DNA of 11,460 bases from contig CATXTS010000055.1 in NCBI GenBank assembly GCA_958402495.1, positions 1 to 11,460 on the forward strand, read 5' to 3'. The notes under the pieces are model-generated. The model did no database searches and was not told where the DNA came from. It saw only the letters and a program-made list of their open reading frames with translations. A program made the translations under genes and the position numbers. Positions 6,694 to 11,460 of the stretch are shown here, piece after piece; within the stretch, counting starts at the first letter, position 1, and every line of letters begins with the position of its first letter. Source of the stretch: an uncultured Clostridiaceae bacterium. Its GTDB lineage: Bacteria; Bacillota; Clostridia; TANB77; CAG-508.

Positions 6694-6738
6694 TTTTTCT
6701 CCTCCTTTTTTATCATTGTTTCCCTTTTTTGGTATTTT

Positions 6739-6766
6739 ATTATAAATTACTTGAATTTTGTATGAA
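6739..6766 (-). promoter_or_regulatory. Promoter of the cation exchanger gene, overlapping the serS promoter
   Basis: On the minus strand, TTCATA (6761-6766), 16 bases, and a perfect TATAAT (6739-6744) about 45 bases upstream of the exchanger ATG. Its -35 lies within the spacer of the divergent serS promoter (6751-6779), so the two polymerase sites overlap physically. Confidence 0.6.
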
Positions 6767-6779
6767 ATCATGGTAAAAT
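6751..6779 (+). promoter_or_regulatory. Promoter of the serS T-box leader
   Basis: TTGAAT (6751-6756), a 17-base spacer and TAAAAT (6774-6779), followed by the T-box leader. Transcription would begin near 6786, about 20 bases before the base of Stem I. Confidence 0.75.
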
Positions 6780-6787
6780 GGCAACAA

Positions 6788-7047
6788 TTCTTAATAGAAA
6801 TATTAGCAAAGATAAAAGAATAGTACTAAAATATGTTTTGCAAAGAGAGCCTACGGTTGGTGTAAGTGGGAGAAAACTTTTTAGGAATCTACTTTTATGG
6901 CTTTTTGTGAAAACAAAACCGTTCATGCTCGGTTATCCGCATTCTAAAGTTCTAAGTAAGCTTTTCGTTTATTTAGGAATTAAGGTGGCACCACGAAAGA
7001 AGTTTATTTCGTCCTTATGTATAGCATAAGGGCGTTTTTGTTTTTTT
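6788..7047 (+). promoter_or_regulatory. Serine-specific T-box riboswitch controlling serS
   Basis: A T-box leader binds uncharged tRNA and prevents transcription termination. The base of Stem I pairs 6808-6818 with 6892-6904. Within it are the AGAGAG motif (6844-6849) and the GGTTGGTG loop with AAG after it. The specifier GAAUCUAC holds the serine codon UCU at 6888-6890, followed by a purine as usual. A Stem III-like hairpin (ACCG/CGGT) lies near 6920-6935. The T-box AAGGTGGCACCACG is at 6982-6995. Its UGGC pairs with the tRNA acceptor end, and the C matches the G73 discriminator of tRNA(Ser). AAGG (6982-6985) and ACG (6993-6995) can pair with CCTT (7013-7016) and CGT (7010-7012) to form the antiterminator, excluding the terminator helix. 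Start coordinate is approximate. Confidence 0.95.
7010..7047 (+). terminator. T-box-controlled terminator of the serS leader
   Basis: CGTCCTTATG (7010-7019) and CATAAGGGCG (7025-7034) form a 10-base stem with one G-U pair and a five-base loop. A T-rich tail of five T, a G and seven T follows. Its left arm is the same sequence that completes the antiterminator. Confidence 0.93.
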
Positions 7048-7068
7048 ATAAGAAAGGAGTTTATGTGT

Positions 7069-8355
7069 ATGATAGACATAAAATTTTTAAGAGAAAATCC
7101 AGAACTTGTTAAGGAAAATATCCAAAAAAAATTCCAAGACCATAAATTGGTTTTAGTTGATGAAGTTTTAACATTAGATGTTAAAAACAGAGAAGTGAAA
7201 TTAAAAGGAGATGAACTTCGTTCTTCTCGTAATACTTTGAGTAATCAAATTGGTACCCTTATGAGAGAAGGAAAAAAAGAGGAAGCACAAGCTATTAAAG
7301 CACAAGTACAAAAAATTAATGAAGAACTTGCTGCAAATGAAAAATTAGAAGAACAATATGCAACAGAAATTCAAGAAAGAATGATGAAGATTCCTAATAT
7401 GCTACATCCTTCTGTTCCTATTGGAAAAGATGATAGTCAAAATGTAGAAGTACAAAAGTATGGTGAACCTATTGTTCCTGATTATGAGATTCCTTACCAT
7501 GGAGAGATTTTAGAAGCTTTAAATGGTTTAGATTTAGATGCTGCTCGCCGTGTAGCTGGAAATGGTTTTTACTATTTAATGGGTGATATTGCTAGACTAC
7601 ATTCTGCTGTTTTAAGTTATGCTAGAGATTTTATGATTCAAAAAGGCTTTACCTATTGTATTCCACCTTATATGATTCGTAGCGATGTAGTAACTGGTGT
7701 TATGAGTTTTGAGGAAATGGATGCTATGATGTATAAAATTGAGGGAGAAGATTTATATTTAATTGGTACTTCTGAGCATTCTATGATTGGTAAATTCAAA
7801 GACCAAATTTTAAAAAAAGAAGAGTTACCTTATACAATGACTTCCTATTCTCCTTGTTTTAGAAAAGAAAAGGGAGCTCACGGTATCGAAGAGCGTGGTG
7901 TTTATCGTATTCATCAATTTGAAAAACAAGAAATGATTGTGGTATGTGAGCCAGAGCAAAGTTATGAGTGGTATGATAAGATGTGGTCTTATACGGTAGA
8001 ACTATTTAGAAGTATGAACGTTCCTGTACGTACATTAGAATGCTGTAGTGGTGATTTAGCTGATTTAAAAGCTAAGAGTTGCGATGTAGAAGCATGGAGT
8101 CCTAGACAACAAAAATATTTCGAAGTGGGTAGTTGTTCGAATTTAACAGATGCACAAGCACGCAGATTAGGTATTCGTATTAAAGGTGAAAAAGGAAATT
8201 ATTATGCACATACGCTTAATAATACCGTAGTTGCACCTCCTCGTATGCTAATTGCTCTTGTAGAAAACAATTATCAACCAGATGGTAGTGTCATCATTCC
8301 TGAGGTTCTACGTCCTTACATGGGTGGTTTAGAAAAAATAATCCCTAAAAGATAG
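7069..8355 (+). CDS. serS: Serine--tRNA ligase
   Basis: Class II synthetase that charges tRNA(Ser) with serine; 428 residues, normal length. The N-terminal MIDIKFLRENPELV and the long antiparallel coiled-coil arm (about 27-105), which contacts the tRNA(Ser) variable arm, are typical. The catalytic domain has the serine-binding TSE (234-236), motif 2 (CFRKEKGAHG and YRIHQFEKQE, 263-288), SCSNLTDAQARR (355-366) and motif 3 (PPRMLIALVEN, 390-400) before IPEVLRPYMGG. Several active-site segments differ from textbook bacterial SerRS (TSEHS for TAEVP; LNNTVVAPPR for LNGSGLAVGR). The ATG at 7069 is chosen over the in-frame ATG at 7063 because the GGAG at 7056-7059 is 9 bases from the first and only 3 from the second. 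The gene is under T-box control and is followed 40 bases later by engB. Confidence 0.96.
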   Translation: MIDIKFLRENPELVKENIQKKFQDHKLVLVDEVLTLDVKNREVKLKGDELRSSRNTLSNQIGTLMREGKKEEAQAIKAQVQKINEELAANEKLEEQYATEIQERMMKIPNMLHPSVPIGKDDSQNVEVQKYGEPIVPDYEIPYHGEILEALNGLDLDAARRVAGNGFYYLMGDIARLHSAVLSYARDFMIQKGFTYCIPPYMIRSDVVTGVMSFEEMDAMMYKIEGEDLYLIGTSEHSMIGKFKDQILKKEELPYTMTSYSPCFRKEKGAHGIEERGVYRIHQFEKQEMIVVCEPEQSYEWYDKMWSYTVELFRSMNVPVRTLECCSGDLADLKAKSCDVEAWSPRQQKYFEVGSCSNLTDAQARRLGIRIKGEKGNYYAHTLNNTVVAPPRMLIALVENNYQPDGSVIIPEVLRPYMGGLEKIIPKR

Positions 8356-8361
8356 TTTATA

Positions 8362-8381
8362 AGCCCAAGTAATCTTGGGTT
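8362..8381 (+). other. Intercistronic hairpin between serS and engB
   Basis: CCCAAG (8364-8369), a TAAT loop and CTTGGG (8374-8379) form a GC-rich perfect stem, extendable by G-U and A-U pairs. It sits between the serS stop and the engB ribosome binding site (GGAG, 8387-8390). No U tract follows, so it is not a standard terminator. It may affect mRNA stability, partial attenuation or engB translation. Confidence 0.5.
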
Positions 8382-8395
8382 AGAAAGGAGAAGCT

Positions 8396-8986
8396 ATGCT
8401 TATCAAAAATCCAGAATTTAAAATTTCTGCGGTTTCCCCTAAACAATATCCAGATGACAATTTACCTCAGATTGTATTAGTTGGTAAATCGAATGTTGGA
8501 AAATCCTCTTTTATTAATACTTTGGTAAATCGAAAAAAATTAGCTAGAACTAGTAGTGAACCTGGTAAAACTAGACAAATTAATTTTTACGATATGGACC
8601 ATCAATTTTATTTTGTGGATTTACCCGGCTATGGTTATAGTAAAATGTCCAAGCAAGAACAGATAAAAGTGGGACAGTTTATTGAGCAATATCTATCACA
8701 AAGTAAAAATATTTCTTTAATCATCTTTCTAATAGATATTCGTCATGCCCCTTCTGAAAATGATAGATTAATGTATCAATATATTATACAAGCACAAAAA
8801 CTTTGTATGATAATTGCTAATAAGGCGGATAAAATTGCAGTTACCAAAGTAGATAAACAAGTAGAAGATTTGCAAATGGCATTAAATCCTTTAAAGGACT
8901 TACCTTTTCTTCCTTTTTCTGCTGAAAGAAGAATTTATACAGATGCCGTATGGGATACGATTGAACATTATCTTGCACAAAAATAA
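8396..8986 (+). CDS. engB: Ribosome biogenesis GTP-binding protein (YsxC/YihA/EngB)
   Basis: EngB/YsxC is a small essential GTPase that helps late assembly of the 50S ribosomal subunit. At 196 residues it has the usual length. GTPase motifs in order: G1 GKSNVGKSS (30-38), G2 Thr59 within SEPGKTRQINFY, G3 DLPGYGY (75-81), G4 NKAD (142-145) and G5 SAE (175-177). The SEPGKTRQ switch segment is characteristic of this family. The ATG at 8396 follows GGAG with five bases between. It is the second gene of the serS transcript, so its expression may partly follow serine-tRNA charging through the T-box. Transcription ends at the strong hairpin at 9033-9067. Confidence 0.96.
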   Translation: MLIKNPEFKISAVSPKQYPDDNLPQIVLVGKSNVGKSSFINTLVNRKKLARTSSEPGKTRQINFYDMDHQFYFVDLPGYGYSKMSKQEQIKVGQFIEQYLSQSKNISLIIFLIDIRHAPSENDRLMYQYIIQAQKLCMIIANKADKIAVTKVDKQVEDLQMALNPLKDLPFLPFSAERRIYTDAVWDTIEHYLAQK

Positions 8987-9032
8987 ATATATTCTATTTT
9001 TTTGTTATTTTACTTTAAAAAACTAAAGACTA

Positions 9033-9067
9033 GGAGTATCTACGAACAACATAGATACTCCCTTTTT
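9033..9067. terminator. Bidirectional terminator between engB and the convergent 9076-10059 gene
   Basis: GGAGTATCTA (9033-9042) and TAGATACTCC (9052-9061) form a perfect 10-base stem around a nine-base loop. CTTTTTAAT follows on the plus strand. On the minus strand the stem is preceded by AAAAAG and followed, after TAGTC, by TTTAGTTTTTT. It separates two convergent genes. Confidence 0.85.
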
Positions 9068-9075
9068 AATAGTGC

Positions 9076-10059
9076 TTAATTGGAGGAGAGGATGAATTCT
9101 TCTCCTTTTATCTTTTTGACACTTCCTTGTTCAATCAAGGAAGACAGTGTTTTCTCTACTGTCTGCTTATTACTTAACAGACTTTGAGAAATATAAAACA
9201 CCTTACTTCTTGGATGTTTGTATAGAAAGTATAATAACCGATTTTCAATTGTTATTTGATAAAATCTTTTTTGTTTTTTAACAATATTTCCTTCCCCTAT
9301 CATTCTGTCCAAAAAGTTATTTAACTCAGTCCACCTTCTATGCGGAACACCTCGTCTCATCCGTTCCATACTTTTATGGTTATTTAGTTGCTTCCAAAAT
9401 TTCTCTTCCAGGGAATTAGAATCAAAGCTTGGTCTTCTTACTGTCTCATAGAATTCTTCTGTAGAGACTACAATATGTCCTCTCTGTAGCCAATTTTGAA
9501 GACATTCTCCAATTCCAAACTTTTCTTTAAGTACTTCCTCTGATACCCTTTCCCTTGTTAATAGGTATCTAATGGTCGCATCTTCTTCCAATACCTCTAT
9601 ATCTTTTAGAAAATCACTCGTATATACTGGCGTCTCTTCTTCGATATAGTTATTGACTATCCACGTTCTCCTATCCTTTCTTATAATTAGTTCGTTTTCT
9701 TTTAAGTCACGTAATAGAGGACTTAAAGCTGTTTTAGTCATCCCAGTAGCATTTAGTAATTCCTGATTGGTACGTTCTGCCTTTATTTGGAACAGTTCCA
9801 TTACTTGTGCAGCCCTTGTTTTTGGTAAGTCTAGCCTAGATACTTTTCGACTTCCACACTTAAAAGTCACTTTATCCATTAAATTTTCTTCTATTAACTT
9901 TTTCGTAATGGTAGATAATACTAAATCCTCTAACCAAATTTCTATGGAAGTACTTGTTAAATCTCCTGTTATATGAATTCTTGGAAACTCACAAGCAAAA
10001 CCAACCAATATCCATCTTGTTTTTAACATGTCTGTTGTAGTCATCTTTACTTTCCGCAT
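9076..10059 (-). CDS. Uncharacterised protein with several winged-helix-like modules
   Basis: I do not recognise a named family. The 327-residue product is soluble, basic in patches and rich in helix-turn-helix-like units: about 83-136 (RTNQELLNATGMTKTALSPL, then a LIIRKDRRTWIV wing), 160-207 (TIRYLLTRERVSEEVLKEKF), 243-270 (ELNNFLDRMIGEGNIVKKQK) and 273-325 (RLLYFLYKHPRSKVFYISQS, ending in GSVKKIKGEEFIL). The N-terminal 80 residues may hold another degenerate unit. The last two units align by eye with the end of the neighbouring 10359-10778 product (LLYFLYKHPRSK versus VLYFINENPNAK), so the genes look paralogous. The ATG at 10059 has GGAGG 5 bases upstream; an in-frame ATG at 10071 precedes that site and is less likely. 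A DNA-binding or regulatory role is inferred from fold type only. Confidence 0.65.
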   Translation of the reverse strand: MRKVKMTTTDMLKTRWILVGFACEFPRIHITGDLTSTSIEIWLEDLVLSTITKKLIEENLMDKVTFKCGSRKVSRLDLPKTRAAQVMELFQIKAERTNQELLNATGMTKTALSPLLRDLKENELIIRKDRRTWIVNNYIEEETPVYTSDFLKDIEVLEEDATIRYLLTRERVSEEVLKEKFGIGECLQNWLQRGHIVVSTEEFYETVRRPSFDSNSLEEKFWKQLNNHKSMERMRRGVPHRRWTELNNFLDRMIGEGNIVKKQKRFYQITIENRLLYFLYKHPRSKVFYISQSLLSNKQTVEKTLSSLIEQGSVKKIKGEEFILSSN

Positions 10060-10133
10060 TTTTTTCCTCCATTTTTTATAAAATTCGTACTGTCTTCATT
10101 TTTTACAGTAACTTTTCAAAACCTACTTACCTT

Positions 10134-10179
10134 ATTATACCATTTAATTTATATATTGTCTACATAATGTAAATGTCAA
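10134..10179 (-). promoter_or_regulatory. Tandem promoters upstream of the 9076-10059 gene
   Basis: Nearest promoter on the minus strand: TAGACA (10157-10162), 17 bases, TATAAT (10134-10139). Second promoter: perfect TTGACA (10174-10179), 18 bases, TATATA (10150-10155). The palindrome TACAT-N-ATGTA (10161-10171) lies between the two -35 elements and could be an operator. The rest of the 10060-10358 gap contains the terminator at 10291-10325 and about 110 A/T-rich bases in which I see nothing. Confidence 0.7.
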
Positions 10180-10290
10180 AAGGAAGTTATTCTAATGTGC
10201 TCATTTCTATCTAATTGCATAGTTATTCCCTTTTAACGTTATTACTCTGGATGGATTTAATACATACTTTTTCTATTTTAAAAATTAGTA

Positions 10291-10325
10291 CACAAAAACG
10301 ATAGGAAAAACCTATCGTTTTTGTG
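10291..10325 (-). terminator. Strong terminator of the winged-helix array gene
   Basis: A perfect 15-base stem, CACAAAAACGATAGG (10291-10305) and its complement (10311-10325), around a five-base loop. On the minus strand the core CGATAGG/CCTATCG stem is followed by TTTTTGTG. It lies 33 bases past the stop of the 10359-10778 frame. Because it is symmetric it could also work on the plus strand. Confidence 0.85.
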
Positions 10326-10358
10326 CATCTTCTATAACATATACTGATTTACTGTTTA

Positions 10359-10778
10359 TTACAAATTAATTACAAATCCAGAATCCTTATTTAAAATTCT
10401 TTTTGCTTTTAAATGGGTATCTATGACTCTACTAACTTCTGTATGGTCTTTTTTCGGAAAAGCTCTTTGAATGTCCATCTTTTTAGCATTCGGATTCTCA
10501 TTAATAAAATATAAGACTTTTCCGAAAATAAGTACTTTATATCTATTTTCGCCTGGTAAAAATCTAAGATATTTCTCTTTTTCTAATGCTTCTATTATTT
10601 CTTCTGCCTGCGTTGGAAATTTATATTTCAAAAAGGCTTTTGAAATATACTCTTGCTTCATGATATAGTGTAATATATCCTTATATTCTTCCTTCTGGAA
10701 TATATTACTTCTTTGTATTTTGCTGATGGTACCATCTTCATGTCTTTCTATTGCATTTTCTTTGAATAGTTTGTACAC
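10359..10778 (-). CDS. C-terminal part of a winged-helix array protein, out of frame with its upstream half
   Basis: A 139-residue open frame overlapping the upstream frame by 41 bases. Its first possible start is GTG at 10778, with no ribosome binding site before it (CTCCAGAAT). The opening residues (VYKLFKENAIERHEDGTISKI) align with the second half of a module in the upstream frame (VYQLLTKLQQEGEIFKI), so it most likely continues that protein after a one-base frameshift. Two further winged-helix-like units follow: residues 31-82 (YKDILHYIMKQEYISKAFLK) and 84-138 (IFGKVLYFINENPNAKKMDIQ, ending in ILNKDSGFVINL). These resemble the last units of the 9076-10059 product. It could be a separately translated protein, a decayed gene half, a programmed frameshift product or a sequencing artefact; the first is least likely. 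Confidence 0.6.
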   Translation of the reverse strand: MYKLFKENAIERHEDGTISKIQRSNIFQKEEYKDILHYIMKQEYISKAFLKYKFPTQAEEIIEALEKEKYLRFLPGENRYKVLIFGKVLYFINENPNAKKMDIQRAFPKKDHTEVSRVIDTHLKAKRILNKDSGFVINL

Positions 10779-11460
10779 ATTCTGGAGTCATAGAACATAA
10801 TTGTGCCAACTCATCAATAGTAACCCTCCAACCTTTATTTAATATCTTACTTATCATTGCTTCATCTGTTATCTCTTGTTTTTGTGATATTGATAATGTT
10901 GGCATTCTTTTCTGCTTATTCCGAGTTCTAGCTACAACCTTTTTTCTAGTTATTTCTGAATTTTCCATTGCTTCAGGAATATCTTTATATCTCCATATTC
11001 CTTGTTTGATTTTAAAGATTTCTCCTTCCTGTTGCAACTTTGTTAACAATTGATACACCCTAGCATAACTAACAAAAGCAATTTCTACAATCTCTGCTGT
11101 CTTTACAATTCCTTTTGCTTTTATAAAAGCTAAGATTTGTTCCTTTGCCTTCTGTTTGCTTGCAGCCTTTACTGGTTTTACTTCCTCAGGTACATCTTTA
11201 TGTCTCCATTTTCCTCTTTGAATTTTGAAGATTTCTCCCTCCTGTTGTAACTGTTCTAATAATTGATACATAACAGATTTACTAACAGATGTCATTTCTA
11301 AAATCTCTACTGTTTTTACAATTCCTTTTGCTTTTATAAAAGCTAAGATTCGTTCCTTTGATTCCTTTCGTTTTTTTACAAACTCTACCTTTGCCTTTAC
11401 TGGTCTTACTTCCTCAGGTACATCTTTATGTCTCCATTTTCCTCTTTGAATTTTGAAGAT
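10738..11460 (-). CDS. Winged-helix array protein, 5' end beyond the window (partial)
   Basis: The frame stays open from its stop at 10738 to the window edge (240 residues). An internal ATG at 11295 is not the start: it lies in mid-module, has no ribosome binding site, and the 55 codons before it encode the same repeat. The unit is a winged-helix-like module of about 71-76 residues: ILAFIKAKGIVKTAEIVE, a recognition-helix segment ending YQLL, then LQQEGEIFKIQRGKWRHKD as the wing, followed by a Lys/Pro-rich linker. Two copies are nearly complete, and the first in view is cut by the edge. The last (ISKILNKGWRVTIDELAQLCSMTPE) breaks off at the TGA near 10738 and seems to continue in the 10359-10778 frame. 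The family is unknown. Repeated small HTH units with basic linkers suggest DNA binding at several adjacent sites, but no partner or target is visible. Confidence 0.65.
   Translation of the reverse strand: MFKIQRGKWRHKDVPEEVRPVKAKVEFVKKRKESKERILAFIKAKGIVKTVEILEMTSVSKSVMYQLLEQLQQEGEIFKIQRGKWRHKDVPEEVKPVKAASKQKAKEQILAFIKAKGIVKTAEIVEIAFVSYARVYQLLTKLQQEGEIFKIKQGIWRYKDIPEAMENSEITRKKVVARTRNKQKRMPTLSISQKQEITDEAMISKILNKGWRVTIDELAQLCSMTPECVQTIQRKCNRKT
11102..11460. repeat. Near-identical tandem coding repeats inside the winged-helix array gene
   Basis: 11171-11232 and 11399-11460 match in 61 of 62 bases at a period of 228 bases (76 codons). 11102-11147 and 11315-11360 match in 45 of 46 bases at a period of 213 bases (71 codons). 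The 15-base difference is an in-frame linker indel. A third, more diverged copy lies at about 10975-11035. Such identity in coding DNA indicates recent duplication or gene conversion and implies that more copies may lie beyond the edge. Confidence 0.85.

Noticed and set aside
6694..6771. N-terminal extension of the cation exchanger from an ATG at 6771
   Set aside because: No ribosome binding site there, it would cover the promoter, and a strong GGAGGAG precedes the ATG at 6693.
6778..7029. An 83-codon plus-strand open frame
   Set aside because: It lies entirely in the T-box leader and encodes no recognisable protein; the RNA structure explains the sequence.
10180..10290. Short plus-strand open frames in the gap before the array gene terminator
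   Set aside because: Only about a dozen codons long and without ribosome binding sites.
11102..11460. Regular repeats as a possible CRISPR array
   Set aside because: Periods of 213 and 228 bases, open reading frame throughout and similar intervening sequence show coding modules rather than repeats with unique spacers.

Overview
The window is A+T-rich DNA typical of a low-GC Firmicute. A BofA-family sporulation protein next to a YaaL-family protein (the same pairing as in Bacillus subtilis), a T-box-controlled serS, a GatCAB amidotransferase locus and prepilin-like proteins with a G|ITMV-type N-terminus together suggest a spore-forming member of the Clostridia, probably an uncultured or gut lineage. 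The species cannot be named from this sequence.

Layout. 1-743 (minus): the start of gatA and all of gatC, with their own promoter. 843-2960 (minus): two independently terminated genes for prepilin-like secreted proteins whose distal parts resemble phage tail-fibre modules; the larger one has a long coiled coil. 3155-4998 (minus): uvrC with a good promoter and a terminator that overlaps its stop codon. 5081-6693 (minus): bofA, a yaaL-type gene and a CaCA-family cation exchanger. 6694-7068: a divergent regulatory region in which the exchanger promoter overlaps the promoter of a serine T-box leader. 7069-8986 (plus): serS and the ribosome-assembly GTPase engB, ending at a strong bidirectional terminator. 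9076-11460 (minus): two adjacent genes for proteins built from repeated winged-helix-like modules. The second runs off the window edge and appears to be broken by a frameshift.

How it fits together. Most of the window is conserved housekeeping: transamidation of Glu-tRNA(Gln)/Asp-tRNA(Asn), nucleotide excision repair, seryl-tRNA charging, 50S assembly and a sporulation checkpoint. The serS leader can be read in detail: a UCU specifier, a UGGC acceptor-pairing bulge matching the G73 discriminator of tRNA(Ser), and mutually exclusive antiterminator and terminator helices.

The less ordinary parts are the two prepilin/tail-fibre-like chimeras and the tandem winged-helix array proteins. The array gene carries nearly identical internal DNA repeats (61 of 62 and 45 of 46 bases), its reading frame stays open past the last ATG to the window edge, and its two halves look like one protein split by a single-base shift. 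No CRISPR array, insertion sequence, tRNA or rRNA was seen.
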